From Methanoculleus sp. (GTDB lineage: Archaea; Halobacteriota; Methanomicrobia; Methanomicrobiales; Methanoculleaceae), in contig JAHDQM010000044.1 in NCBI GenBank assembly GCA_018433835.1, positions 1 to 38,247 of the forward strand: a stretch of 38,247 nt of DNA. The letters are read 5' to 3'. Below, in pieces: positions 8,190 through 18,200 of the stretch. Under the pieces are notes generated by a model. That model did no database searches, had not been told where the DNA came from, and was given only the letters and a program-made list of their open reading frames with translations. The stretch's first letter is position 1. Every line of letters starts with the position of its first letter. Position numbers and translations under genes: made by a program.

Positions 8190-8633
8190 TCAAGCCCGGG
8201 TCATCGTCGAATTGCCGGGGTAGAGTGACCTGGCCTGCGGATCGAGGTCTTCTGCCACCGCAAGGACCTGCTCGGCCTCCTGGTAATTCCCAAGCCTGCC
8301 GAGCACCATGCCGTAGGTAACCCAGGCGAAGATGCACGACCGGTCGATCGCGAGCGCCTGCCTGCATGCAAGCACCGCCTCCTGGTGGCGGTCGAGCCGG
8401 GTGAGGATCACTGCCCGGTTGTTCCAGGCGTAGACGTCATCGTTGTCGGAGAGTATCGCCGCACTGAACGCGGCCAGGGCTTCCTCGTAACGGCCCTGCC
8501 TCTCAAGCGCCACACCCATGTTGTTCAGGGCTGCAGGGTCGTGCGGATCCTCCACGATGATGTCGCTGTACGCCCGTGACGCATCTCTGTCATCACCCTT
8601 GCGGGGCATCTCCGGTGTAACCAATCGGGGCAT
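8190..8633 (-). CDS. Small TPR-repeat protein
   Basis: About 147 residues, almost entirely three tetratricopeptide repeats. The first is DPAALNNMGVALERQGRYEEALAAF, the second DDVYAWNNRAVILTRLDRHQEA, the third CIFAWVTYGMVLGRLGNYQEAEQ. There is no other domain, signal peptide or membrane segment, so it probably acts as a protein-binding scaffold. I preferred the ATG at 8633, with AGGTG 8 bases upstream, over an in-frame GTG at 8651. A TATA box at 8671-8679 serves it. It is co-directional with manC and the broken epimerase but has its own promoter. Confidence 0.8.
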   Translation of the reverse strand: MPRLVTPEMPRKGDDRDASRAYSDIIVEDPHDPAALNNMGVALERQGRYEEALAAFSAAILSDNDDVYAWNNRAVILTRLDRHQEAVLACRQALAIDRSCIFAWVTYGMVLGRLGNYQEAEQVLAVAEDLDPQARSLYPGNSTMTRA

Positions 8634-8670
8634 ACGTCTTGCACCTCGCACTCCTTTACTGCGGGGTGAC

Positions 8671-8679
8671 GATATATAG
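8671..8679 (-). promoter_or_regulatory. TATA box for the TPR gene
   Basis: CTATATATC on the minus strand, about 38 bases before the ATG at 8633. Confidence 0.5.
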
Positions 8680-8746
8680 GTTCCTGCACCAACGACGTCC
8701 GTGAGCGGGGGGGCCTGGAGAGCCGGGTCCCGGACCCGGGGAGCGG

Positions 8747-9684
8747 CTACCGGCCGCCGTCACGGAACCACGCCACAGTCTCGCGGAGCCCCGCATCAAG
8801 CGTGCAGCCGGGAGAGAACCCGAAGGCATCGTGGGACCGGGATATGTCGGCGAGCGAGTCACGCACGTCCCCCGGCCGCGGCGGCTCATAAACCGGCCGG
8901 CGGTGTATGCCGGTGATCGCCGAGAGACTCCCGGCAAGTTGATTGAGGCTTATCCTGCCGCCCCCGGCGATATTGAAGATTCCGGAGGCCTCGCTCTCCA
9001 TTGCCAGGATGTTCGCCCGGACGACATCCGCAACGAAGACGAAGTCCCGGGTCTGTTCCCCGTCGCCGTAGATTATCGGCGGCTTTCCGTCGAGCATCCG
9101 GGCGATGAACTTCGGGATCACCGCCGCGCACTCGGAGTTCGGGTCCCTTGCCGGGGCCGAAGACGTTGAAGTAGCGAAGAAAAACCGCCCGTATGCCGTA
9201 GAGATCGGCAAAAACCTTCCCGTAGTGCTCGCCCGCGAGTTTCGAGACAACATAGGGGGAGAGTGGTCTCGGCGTCATCGCTCGCGTTTGGGGAAAACCG
9301 GGTCGTCGCCGTAGATCGCCGAGGTGGAAGCCGCCACGACCGCCGGAACGCCGCACTCCTTTGCGGCCCAGAGGACGTTTAAGGTCCCGGTCACGTTCAC
9401 CTCGTTTGGCTCCCGCGGGGGTTTGCGACAGATCGGGGGACCGAGGCGACGGCCGCCTGGTGGAAGACGCCGTCCGCCCCGGCACAGGCGTCGACGAGCA
9501 GGGCGAGGTCGGTGACGCTCCCCTCGACGAACGTCACCCGGGGTTGAGCAGCGAGGTGCTCGATATTCTCCCGCCGCCCGGAGGATAGGTCGTCGACGAC
9601 CACGACTTCGTGACCGTCGCGTGCCAGCCGCTCTGCAAGGTTGGACCCGATAAATCCCGCTCCGCCCGTGACAATGTAACGCAT
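8747..9684 (-). pseudogene. NAD-dependent sugar epimerase (GalE-like), three frameshifts
   Basis: The gene is complete in content but split over three frames. It starts at 9684 with the Rossmann motif MRYIVTGGAGFIGSNL. The frame breaks near 9412 after SVANPR, near 9273 before MTPRPLSPYVVSKLAGE, and near 9148 after YFNVFGPG. It then continues as DPNSECAAVIPKF and IIYGDGEQTRDFVFV to the stop at 8747. The YxxxK catalytic motif (YVVSK) is present. Joined, it would be about 310 residues, the normal size for a UDP-glucose 4-epimerase or related dehydratase. All three breaks lie in or beside short G/C-rich runs, so sequencing error is as possible as true decay. Confidence 0.8.
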
Positions 9685-9973
9685 TACGGATACGGTAGGC
9701 ACTCCAGCGATTTGAGCGTTGCCGAAGGAGAAGATCGGTGGGAAGAAAGATATGCCTGCACAGGACAAGCGGTCAACGCCGTAACGTCGGGGCATAGGGC
9801 ACCCTGGATGGTGACGAGGTCTCACGCGAAGCCGCGAAGTTGGATTTCGTGACTTCCACGGGATCAGTATCCCTTTCGCACCTCAGCAAGACCCATTCAC
9901 TATTCCGAGACCCCACGCCGGGCTAAACCCATATAGCAGCATGTAGTTTATCCGCATCGCCCAATCGGCCCGA
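9685..9973. other. Intergenic region, nothing recognised
   Basis: 289 bases between the start of the epimerase pseudogene and the end of the recombinase gene. I see no protein-like frame, tRNA or strong hairpin. Confidence 0.5.
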
Positions 9974-10894
9974 TCATCCCCCCCCGTTCCCGTTCGAGAG
10001 CGGGAAATACTGCTGATAAACGCGTTTGCGCTCGTCGATGTCGGTATGCAGGTAAATTTCGGTCGTCTTGATGGAGGAGTGCCCCAGGTTCTCCTGCACG
10101 ACACGGAGGTTCTTCGACCGGCGGTAGAGCTCGCTCGCGTAGGAATGCCGGATTTTGTGCGGCGTAATCCCGGCGGGGGCATATTGCTTGAAGAGATGCT
10201 GGACGGTCCGCGGGGAGATATGGTTGCCCTGCTGGCCCGGAAAGAGCGGCCCTTCGATTATATTGCCGATGAACCGGTTAATCTCTTCAAGAGTCTCTTC
10301 GTCGATAAAAACGGTCCGGATTTTGTCGCCTTTTCCTTTCACCCGTATCGTCTGCTCCTCGAAATCGATATCTTCGACGGTTATCGCACAGAGTTCCGAA
10401 ACGCGGACTCCGGTGGCGTAGATCAGGCGAACAATCAACCGATCCCGCTCGTTTTCGATCGTGTTGATCAGGCGGATCACCTGGCTGTGTTTGAGGTATT
10501 TCAGTTCCTGATTCTTGATCCGGGGCCGTTCCACCCCGAGCATCGGGTCGGCGACCACGGCCCCCTGCACGTAGAGATACTTGTAAAACGAGGAGAGCGT
10601 CGATATCATCCGGTGGAGAGTCTTGGGCTTATAATCCTGCTTCTCTGATAGATAGGAGAAGAAATCGGTGACAAGGGCCGCAGAGACGTTGACGTCCGCA
10701 TCCAGAAGAGCGTTCTCGAATGCGGCCTCATCGAACGAGGTCGCGCCCGAATCCGAATGCTGCCGGAGCCAGGCGTACCGGGCGAAACGCCGAACGGTTT
10801 GCAAGTATTTTTCGATGGTCCGGGGCGAGTAGTTCCGCATCCGGAGGTAACTGCTGAAGCGATCCAGCCATTCCGAGAAAGAGGCGTTTTCCAT
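9974..10894 (-). CDS. xerA: Tyrosine recombinase, XerA-like
   Basis: About 306 residues. Residues 1-120 form the SAM-like core-binding domain (FSEWLDRFSSYLRMRNYSPRTIEKY). The catalytic domain has the family residues in order: Arg in ATGVRVSEL, Lys in VKGKGDK, HxxR in HKIRHSYA, and LGHSSIKTTEIY, with the nucleophile Tyr near the C-terminus. This is the archaeal XerA type that resolves chromosome dimers at dif sites, although an integrase role cannot be ruled out. I chose the ATG at 10894 (MENASFSEW) by domain fit; frames extending to 10954 add no recognisable sequence. There is no Xer recognition site that I can identify in the window. Confidence 0.85.
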   Translation of the reverse strand: MENASFSEWLDRFSSYLRMRNYSPRTIEKYLQTVRRFARYAWLRQHSDSGATSFDEAAFENALLDADVNVSAALVTDFFSYLSEKQDYKPKTLHRMISTLSSFYKYLYVQGAVVADPMLGVERPRIKNQELKYLKHSQVIRLINTIENERDRLIVRLIYATGVRVSELCAITVEDIDFEEQTIRVKGKGDKIRTVFIDEETLEEINRFIGNIIEGPLFPGQQGNHISPRTVQHLFKQYAPAGITPHKIRHSYASELYRRSKNLRVVQENLGHSSIKTTEIYLHTDIDERKRVYQQYFPLSNGNGGG

Positions 10895-11594
10895 CGTATA
10901 ATAACTGGAATAACAGAGCATATCAAGATTGCGGTAAATGCCTATTCCCCGCAATGGATCGCATCCCGGGGAAACCCCATCCGAACCCGATCAGGGCCGC
11001 CGGTCGTGATCACATGCATCTGCATCAAAAGACCCGCTGCAGAAGAGAGGGGGGCTCCCCGGCCCCAACGAGCCCACCGGCCGCCCGGATACGTGCAGCA
11101 AGAGTGCGAATCTCCAAACGGAAACAGGAGACCGATCCCACCAGAACCTCGTCGTGGCGACAGCCCGGCCCGCCCCCAGGCACACACCCCAAACGCAAAT
11201 GTCGCCGGAAATGTGCCCGGAAAGCGCAGAAAGGCCGGTTTGACCCCAGACTCCAAAAAAGAGGATATTGCGGTGATGCAGGGAGTGTCGGAGTTAGGAG
11301 GTATGGGGCTGCCATCCCGGGTGGACGGGGGAACAGACCCTGTCGAATACATCCTCTTCCGGGTATATGAACCCCTTACCGCACGGGGAGAAAGTGAACG
11401 ATCCGGGAGCACCACCGGTGGCCACGCGACCCGCAGATACCGCCCACCTATAAAGGACCCACACAGACGGTCGTAGACGGCCGATCTTCCCTGTAGCTGG
11501 ATTAGACTGCACGCGAGCCCACGATCCCGGCTTAAAAGCGCGATATGTTGATCCCGAAACTCGAACGGCCGTTCAGCAGAGCGTCGTGGCCGCA

Positions 11595-11797
11595 GGCAGG
11601 TACCGGCGCCCCGGCCCTGTAGAAACACTTCGCACAACCCCGAACCGATGCAGGTGCGCCGGATCCCGCAGAAAAACCCGTAAGAGACCACACTGCCCCC
11701 CATCGACAACAGGGCAGCATCGCGGAGAAACTGCCAGCCGACCCCCATATGCCGCAACCCCACCCCAATAGGCCGGCACTTGTGCCCCGTTTCGGAA
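11595..11797 (-). pseudogene. Possible decayed zinc-ribbon gene
   Basis: Read on minus in two frames, FRNGAQVPA (11771-11797) and FYRAGAPVPA (11595-11624) look like the zinc-ribbon opening F-C-R-x-C-G-A-x-V-P-A with the Cys codons missing or altered. A third weaker piece (GSGAPAS, 11645-11674) lies between. There is no intact frame. This is a tentative reading based on short matches. Confidence 0.25.
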
Positions 11798-12088
11798 AAT
11801 CCGTCGTAATATGACCATTAGCCGGCACCGTGCTGCCTCGCACCCCGGGCGAAGTCCGGCGCCTGCCCCCGGCCCGCACCACCAGGCAAAGGCAGCCCCC
11901 GATACCCGATGCCCACCATGCAGGCTCCGATTGGGATAGGAACGGATCTAAAAACCCGGATCCTCATCCTGACCGCGAGAACAAAGAGGCAGGCATAAAC
12001 CATATGCTGCTATACAGACAATGGGGCAAGAGGAGGACGCAAGTCCTGCAGAGCCTGAGCACAACCGGACCCCGCAACGCACCCGACT

Positions 12089-12209
12089 CGCACCTTCTGT
12101 GCTCCTGCTCCTGCTCGAAACCCATCGGGTTTCTCAAACTCCGGATGTTCCATCCGTCGCAACTCGAAGACCCACGGCCTTCTCAAACTCCGGATGTTCC
12201 ATCCGTCGC
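12089..12209 (+). repeat. Modular hairpin repeat, copy F
   Basis: Hairpins in order: GCAC-cttct-GTGC (12090-12102), GAAACCC-atc-GGGTTTC (12117-12133), and CGGATG-ttc-CATCCG twice (12142-12156 and 12191-12205) within a 49-50 base direct repeat. Linkers match copy B (tcctgctcctgctc, tcaaactc, gtcgca). The ends seen in copies A and B are not visible. Confidence 0.7.
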
Positions 12210-12311
12210 ACTGCGGAGCTTCGTTCTCCCAATCACCATCCCGGCCGCCCGGGACAACCGTCGTTCAACCAGCCCTATTGAAATAGCAAAACCAACAAGA
12301 GGATAGATGAA

Positions 12312-12857
12312 ATGGAAGAGCCTGACAGCATCAAAGACCCAAACAAGTACCAGAAATTCAAGAAGGTGGATGGCGCCGCCTACCAGCGTGTCAACCAGTT
12401 CCTGCGCAAGCACACCCACATCACCGCCCGCGAGTGGGCGATCGCACGCCTCTGCGCAGATTTCAAGACCACCAGCGGCTCGGAGATGACGTTCATCGGT
12501 GAGAACCTCCCCGAACTCTGCCCGTTCATGGTCGACTCCTACACCCCGCAGGCAGTCAACCAGGCGAGGAGCTCGTTCAAGAAGAAGGTAAAGAAAGCGG
12601 GAGCCACGTTCTTTTATGGCGCCATGTGCGGCTTTTTTACCGCAGAAGAACTCGACGAGATCCTCTTTGAGGCAAGCGAGGTCGCCCGGTTCCTGCTGGA
12701 GGTCGAAGGGACGAGCCTGAATCTCGACGACGAGATCGATGTCGAGGACCGGATCACCGAGGTGATGCGGGGCGTGGCCGAGGCGGCGTCGGTCATCCTG
12801 AAGTCCAGGCCAGCCCAGGAAGAGGAGAGTCCGAGAGAGGAGGGCGGGGACGCATGA
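12312..12857 (+). CDS. Conserved archaeal hypothetical protein
   Basis: A 181-residue soluble, mostly helical protein. The middle (HTHITAREWAIARLCADF, then GSEMTFIGENLPELCPFM and TPQAVNQARSSFKKKVKKAG) looks like a helix-turn-helix-style or nucleic-acid-binding helical domain. The C-terminus is acidic and low in complexity (EEESPREEGGDA). I recall similar proteins as an uncharacterised euryarchaeal family (possibly DUF5806) but cannot confirm it. GAGG lies 9 bases before the ATG. It overlaps the MobB-MoaE gene by 4 bases, so the two are translationally linked. Function is unknown. Confidence 0.75.
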   Translation: MEEPDSIKDPNKYQKFKKVDGAAYQRVNQFLRKHTHITAREWAIARLCADFKTTSGSEMTFIGENLPELCPFMVDSYTPQAVNQARSSFKKKVKKAGATFFYGAMCGFFTAEELDEILFEASEVARFLLEVEGTSLNLDDEIDVEDRITEVMRGVAEAASVILKSRPAQEEESPREEGGDA

Positions 12858-13612
12858 AGATCATACAGATTGTCGGTCGCTCGAACGCCGGGAAGACCAC
12901 ATTCATCAAGAGCCTGATCGGGGCGCTTTCCGGCCACGGGACCGTCGGAGCGGTCAAGCACCTGGGGCACCACGGCTTTTCGCTCGAGCCTGGAAAAGAC
13001 ACCACCCTGTATCATGAATCATATGCTGCTATATCCGGCGGCGTCGATGAAGAGAAGTCGGTCCTCGTCAGGCGCGAGAACGACCTCGACTCCACCCTGG
13101 AGATCCTCTGCAATGCCGGGGTCGAATACGCCATACTCGAGGGGTTCAAGTCCCGGCCGTTCCCGAGGATAGTGATAGGCGATCTCCCAAGCGAGAACGT
13201 CGTGCTCCGGAACCCCACCGTCGACGAGGTGATCGCCGCACTTCCACGGTTCGAGGACTACTATACCGTCGAGGGTCTGGTCAGGGAGCTGAAGCGCGAG
13301 TGCGGTGTCTCGCACGCCGGGGCCGTCCTCACGTTCAACGGGCTCGTCAGGGAATGGACCGGCACCGAGCGAACCGAATACCTGGAATTCGACGAGACCG
13401 TCGATGCCGTGACTGAGAGTATCCTGCAGGAGGAGGTGGAAGCGGTCCCCGGGATCATCGGCGCACGATTCCACCACAGAAAAGGGCGGCTCTATGCCGG
13501 AGAAGATATAACCTATCTTGCTATACTTGCAGAGCATAGGCAGGAAGCGTTCGCCGCCGCCAGCAACGCAATAGATCGGCTCAAGCGGGAACTACACGAC
13601 GTGGAGAAGTGA
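12854..13612 (+). CDS. MobB-MoaE fusion (molybdopterin synthesis)
   Basis: A 252-residue two-domain protein. Residues 1-125 are MobB-like, with Walker A GRSNAGKTT at 8-16 and GAVKHLGHHG near 32. Residues about 133-252 are MoaE, the large subunit of molybdopterin synthase (TFNGLVREW ... YLEFDETVDAVTESILQE), ending in AIDRLKRELHDVEK, which holds the expected lysines. MoaE converts precursor Z to molybdopterin with MoaD; MobB binds GTP and helps the final cofactor step. Methanogens need this for formylmethanofuran and formate dehydrogenases. It overlaps the upstream hypothetical gene by 4 bases and ends 5 bases before glmM. Confidence 0.88.
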   Translation: MKIIQIVGRSNAGKTTFIKSLIGALSGHGTVGAVKHLGHHGFSLEPGKDTTLYHESYAAISGGVDEEKSVLVRRENDLDSTLEILCNAGVEYAILEGFKSRPFPRIVIGDLPSENVVLRNPTVDEVIAALPRFEDYYTVEGLVRELKRECGVSHAGAVLTFNGLVREWTGTERTEYLEFDETVDAVTESILQEEVEAVPGIIGARFHHRKGRLYAGEDITYLAILAEHRQEAFAAASNAIDRLKRELHDVEK

Positions 13613-13617
13613 CATAG

Positions 13618-14973
13618 ATGCGAAACGGAAAACGGATGTTTGGAACGAACGGCGTACGGGGCGTGATCGGCGAGATGATGACACCTGCCCTCGTCCTCAA
13701 GATCGGCGCCGCGCTCGGATCGATGAGGAAGGGCACCATCGCGGTCGGCAGGGACACGCGGACGTCCGGCGAAGCCCTGACCCATGCCCTCAAGGCCGGG
13801 CTCCTGATGACCGGGTGCGACGTGGTAGACGTGGGCATCCTCCCCACGCCGGCGCTGCAGTATATCGTAAAGACCAACCGGTTTGCCGGCGGCGCGATGA
13901 TCACCGCATCCCACAACCCGCCCGAGTACAACGGCGTGAAGATCATCGAGGCCGACGGCACCGAGATGTCCGACGACGAGATCATCGGGCTCGAAGACCG
14001 GTTCTTTGCAGGGGAGTGCGACACCGTCCCCTGGGACGGCGTCGGCAGGGAGGCCGCCGCACCCGACCGGCTGGAGGAGTACATCGAGGCCGTCGTGGGG
14101 TACTTCCCGGCGGGTATCGGGGAGGGCATGACCGTCGTCGTCGACCCCGGTTCCGGCCCCGCGGCGCTCACGACCCCGAGCATCCTCTCAAGGATGGGCT
14201 GCCGGGTCCATACCATCAACGCCCGGCTCGACGGCACCTTCCCGGGCCGGATGCCCGAGCCAACCCCCGAAGGGCTGCAGCCCCTTTCGGAAATGGTCAT
14301 CGCCACGGGCGCGGACTTCGGGGTGGCACACGATGGCGATGCCGACCGGGCGGTCTTCGTCGATACCAAAGGACGCTATATAGAAGAGAACTATGAGTTC
14401 GCTCTGGTCGAGGACTACGTCTGCGGCAGGAACAGCGGCGGGCTCGTCGTCACCCCGGTCGCCACATCCCGGCTGATCAGGGATATCGCAGAGAAACACA
14501 GCTGCACCGTCGACTATACCCCCGTAGGGAGCATCTATGTCGCAAGGAGAATGATCGAACTGATGGGCGAAGGAAAGAAAGTCTCCTTCGGGGGTGAAGG
14601 AAACGGCGGCCTGATCTACCCCGACCACCAGTTCTGCCGGGACGGGGGCATGACCGCCGCCATGATGGTGGCGGTTCTCGCAAGCCATAACGGCAGAAAG
14701 CTCTCCGATATTCTCGACGAACTTCCCGCATACCACCTGGTCAAGGAGAAGCTCCGCACCGGGGACCCTGCCGCGCTGGTCCGCGCCGTCGAAGAGGCGT
14801 TTTCGGGAGAAACCATAGAGAAGATCGACGGTATCAAGATCGTCAGGGACGACGCCTGGGCCCTTGTGCGGGCATCGGGAACGGAACCGATGATCAGGAT
14901 CATGATCGAGGCAAAAGACCCGGGCGTCGCGGATGCCATGTACCGGGAGATTATGCAGGTTGTGACCGGCTGA
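13618..14973 (+). CDS. glmM: Phosphoglucosamine/phosphohexomutase, archaeal GlmM type
   Basis: A 451-residue alpha-D-phosphohexomutase with all four family signatures. MFGTNGVRG is near residue 7, the phosphoserine loop TASHNPPEYNG near 96, the metal loop DGDADRAVF near 240, and the sugar-binding GEGNGG near 322. The phosphate-binding RASGTEPMIRI lies at the C-terminus. It interconverts glucosamine-6-phosphate and glucosamine-1-phosphate on the way to UDP-GlcNAc. The start could also be the ATG at 13636 (MFGTNG). It follows MobB-MoaE by 5 bases, an operon by spacing but not obviously by pathway. Confidence 0.9.
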   Translation: MRNGKRMFGTNGVRGVIGEMMTPALVLKIGAALGSMRKGTIAVGRDTRTSGEALTHALKAGLLMTGCDVVDVGILPTPALQYIVKTNRFAGGAMITASHNPPEYNGVKIIEADGTEMSDDEIIGLEDRFFAGECDTVPWDGVGREAAAPDRLEEYIEAVVGYFPAGIGEGMTVVVDPGSGPAALTTPSILSRMGCRVHTINARLDGTFPGRMPEPTPEGLQPLSEMVIATGADFGVAHDGDADRAVFVDTKGRYIEENYEFALVEDYVCGRNSGGLVVTPVATSRLIRDIAEKHSCTVDYTPVGSIYVARRMIELMGEGKKVSFGGEGNGGLIYPDHQFCRDGGMTAAMMVAVLASHNGRKLSDILDELPAYHLVKEKLRTGDPAALVRAVEEAFSGETIEKIDGIKIVRDDAWALVRASGTEPMIRIMIEAKDPGVADAMYREIMQVVTG

Positions 14974-14977
14974 AGGG

Positions 14978-15052
14978 TGCGACGGGCCGAAGGGCCGGAG
15001 CTTGAGAAGACCGAAGGCCTTCGAGTCGGAGCAGGAGCACCGTAGTGCGGGT
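14978..15052 (-). repeat. Modular hairpin repeat, copy E
   Basis: Read on the minus strand: GCAC-tacg-GTGC (15037-15048), linker tcctgctccgactc, GAAGGCCTTC palindrome, then a GGCC-cttc-GGCC hairpin (14985-14996) followed by GTCGCAC. Order and linkers match copies B and F, with different stems. It starts right after the glmM stop. No repeat ends are visible. Confidence 0.65.
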
Positions 15053-15118
15053 GGTCAGGCAGGCATGATCGCATCATCTCCTCACAGCGGGATCGATCCT
15101 TCATGAGGCATTCGATTC

Positions 15119-15137
15119 GGAGTCCGCCGGGGACTCC
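15119..15137. terminator. 7-base-pair hairpin downstream of glmM
   Basis: GGAGTCC-gccgg-GGACTCC, about 145 bases after the glmM stop. No T-run follows; a possible terminator or processing site. Confidence 0.35.
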
Positions 15138-15214
15138 TGTCGTTCACCATATCCCTAATATTTCCGGGGATCTCTCTAAATTCTACTGAAAAACATTCTT
15201 GTGGGAGGGGGGCA

Positions 15215-15238
15215 ATCTATATATCCGATAATGGATAT
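15215..15238 (+). promoter_or_regulatory. TATA box and palindrome for the 1188-residue gene
   Basis: TCTATATATCC near 15216-15226, with ATATCC-gataat-GGATAT (15221-15238) as an inverted repeat overlapping the TATA box. The expected start of transcription is near 15242-15248. A repressor could act here. Confidence 0.5.
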
Positions 15239-15274
15239 GCATGATGCAGTACCCACGGGAGAGCGCTGATCAAA

Positions 15275-18200
15275 ATGAATGGAAAACTGCAGATGAAACA
15301 GAAGATAAACTCCGCTATCTCGTCTGGCGATCTGCGTGAGCTTGAAAAGGTAGTTTCGGACATATCGGAGACCCAGACGCGGAAGGAGAAGAAATCGCTC
15401 TACGAGCAGATGAATGCCGCCCTGGTTGAAGCGGCGTTCGACGAAGGCCAGCCCGAACTCTTAAGCCAGCTCGTCGAACCGACCAAGGAAGAGATATTCA
15501 CCCTCGCCAGGCGTGTTGCGGCACTCTACAGTGAGAACAAGGATGAAGCATGGTTCTACGCAATATTCACCCTGGTCGATCAGCTTGATCGTAAGAGCCA
15601 TCAGTCCGACATCCTTGCCGGGATCTCCCGCGATCTGGTCCAGGCAGGGGTCAATACCGGGGACATCCACTATATCGAGAAAGGGGGAGAGGCCTTCGAT
15701 AAGATCAGCATCCGTAAATACCGCTCGGCAATCCTCTCCGAGATCATCCCGCTCTTCATACGGTACGGCCAGAAATACCAGAACGTCGACATCATGCAGT
15801 ATGCTCTCCAGATGCTCCCCGAGATCGGCGACATATCGCGACAGTCACAACTCCATGCCGACGTGGCCCGGGCGATCTCCGGCTCCGGCATCGAGTCGGG
15901 TGATATCAACCTCGTGATAAGCGGGCTTTCGAGTGCTACCGAGATCAACCAGAAGATCCGGCGCACCAACTCAATCTCCGACATCGTGGACGCTGCCTGG
16001 AAATCCTCACTTAAGAAAGAGATCTCCGACGTCGAGCAGATCATAGACTCCCTCCCCGACATCCCCGAAGAGCGGCTCACCGAAGTCCTCGCGATCCTGA
16101 CCGAGCAGCTCCTCGACCGCCAGCGTGACAGGAAACAGGTATACGCCAAACTGCTCAGGATCGATGACGAAAAACCGTGGGCAGGCCAGACCCTCGTCCT
16201 CGAACTCCTGAAAAAGGCAGAGCGGAGCGGGGAACGCTGGTTCCTCGAGAAGGCGTTCGAGTTCAATGCCCGGGCCGTGGGAGAGACCCAGCTCCCCATC
16301 GAGGAGATCGTCCTCTCCGGGATTGCAGTCGTCGAGAAGAGCGGAAACCCGACCATCCTCCTCGACATCACACCGCTGATCGACGAGTCCTGCGACGCAG
16401 CGAAGGCGGCCCAGCTCTACCGGCAGATCACTGACGCACTCTCCCGGATGGGCGACTTCTACCACGCAATCGAGGTCATGAAGAAGGCCAGCACCAGTAC
16501 GCAGAGGATCAACGCCCAGTTTTTCGATACCAGTGTCCGCCTGATCAAGGAGGGTGTCCGGCGCGACGAGATCGGACTCGTCCGTGAGAACATCCTCGCC
16601 ACACTGGATACCGATATTGCCGACTCGCTGGTACACCAGGCGGTGACCGACTTCTGCAAGGAGTACGACTTTGACGAAGTTGTCAGGCACATACCAGCCA
16701 TCAAGGAACTTGCGGGGTCGCACCACGCACCGGACCCGTTGCTCCTCGAGTGCAACACCATCCTGATCGACCGGGGGTTCGTCCGCCAGAAAGACCCGTC
16801 GGCTCTCGTGGACCTGGTGAGCCAGATCGGAGAGCAGTCCCTGCGCGAACAGGCAATCTCGACCATTGCCGTCGAGATGGCACGGATCGGCGTCGCCCGG
16901 AAAGACCGGGACCTCCTCCGGCATGCGACCGGGCTCACCTGCGAGATCATGGACCAGCAGGCACGGGCCGAGGCGATGGGCGGCATCGTGGATCAGGCGG
17001 CCGTGCTCGCCGTCGAGGACGGCGACCTCGACCTGCTCCACGGGATGCGGGTTCTCTCCACGTCCCTGCTGGAGCGAGACTACTGTCTCTTTGCAATGGG
17101 CAAGGTTATCCACGGCCTGATCATGTACGGGATCGAGCAGCTCTCGCTCCGGGCGCTGGATGAGGCGGCCCAGATCCTCTCCCAGATCCGCGACCCGTCC
17201 CTGCAGCGGCAGCTGGCCGACCCCCTCATCGAGGGCTACGTCCGGGTCGGGAGCCTGCAGGCGGCAGACCAGCTCTCACGGGGGAAAGCCCTGATCTTCG
17301 AAGGCATGATGGAACCGTTCGAGGTCGCGCTTGCCCTCCTCCAGGCCAGCACCCCGCGCGAGGAGATCTCGATCAAGATAGCAAGCTACGTCGACATCAT
17401 GCTCGAGTACACGCAGGTCTATAGAAGTCCGATCTTTGCGGTCCCCATGACACTCTTCTCCCTGGAGATCGAGGGGGATTACGAGCGGACCGCCATGATC
17501 CAGAGGATTCTCACCTTCTTCACCAACTACACGAAAGAGTTCGACTCGGCCGATCCCTATGAGGTGACGGCGTACCTGCTCGAGGGGATCGAGGGAGGAG
17601 CGGCGGCACAACCGGTCCTCGAGTTGATGTACCGCCTCTTCGAGCACACCAGCGACGTCTATGCGCGCTATTCAGGGATGTACCGGATCGTGAGCGCCTA
17701 CTCGGCCCTCGAAAACGTTGACCGGGCCGAGACGATCATCCGGAGGCTCCATGAGACCATCGGCACCATCTCCGATCCGTCCGTCCGTGCAATCATGCTC
17801 TCCGACCTCGCCGGACTCATGGCCGGGATCGACCACAGCGCAGCCAGAGGCTACCTTGCCGAGGCGCAGGGGACGCTCGATTCCGTGGGGCAGGAACGGG
17901 AGGCATTCGTCAGGAAGAACCTGATCTACGCCGCAAGAAGCCTCAGCACCGTAAACAAGCAGGAGAAGGACGTCGACTGGGCGATTGAGCAGGTCGGCAA
18001 AATCGAAGATCCGGTCGAGTATGTGGACGCTCTCGCGGCGGTCTTCGACATGGTCAGTGAGCCTGCGCAGAGGAAGGAGATCCTCTCGGCCATGTGCCAT
18101 ACCGTCGTGAGCATCCCTTCCCCCTACATCCGGCTCTCAATGCTCTTTGACGTGGCGCAGTTCGCCGAAACCTACGGGGATGAAGAGGAGATTGACGAAC

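Larger units (their letters stand above)
10895..12311. other. Long region without an intact gene
   Basis: About 1.4 kb. The long open frames here (for example 10942-11763 minus and 10757-11476 plus) are rich in Arg, Gly, Pro and Ser and have no family pattern, so I take them as chance frames in GC-rich DNA. Inside lie a possible decayed zinc-ribbon gene (11595-11797, minus) and a hairpin-repeat copy (12089-12209). The rest shows nothing I can name. Confidence 0.5.

Noticed and set aside
7912..8367. N-terminal extension of the manC frame
   Set aside because: The nucleotidyltransferase signature starts at 7911 with a ribosome site; the extension is low-complexity.
10942..11763. 273-residue open frame on minus
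   Set aside because: Composition is Arg/Gly/Ser/Pro-rich with no family pattern; long chance frames are common in DNA this rich in GC.
9930..13033. Motif CATATGCTGCTATA at 11999 and 13020, and a shorter match near 9935
   Set aside because: Matches of 12-14 bases are expected by chance in 38 kb, and one lies inside the MobB coding region.
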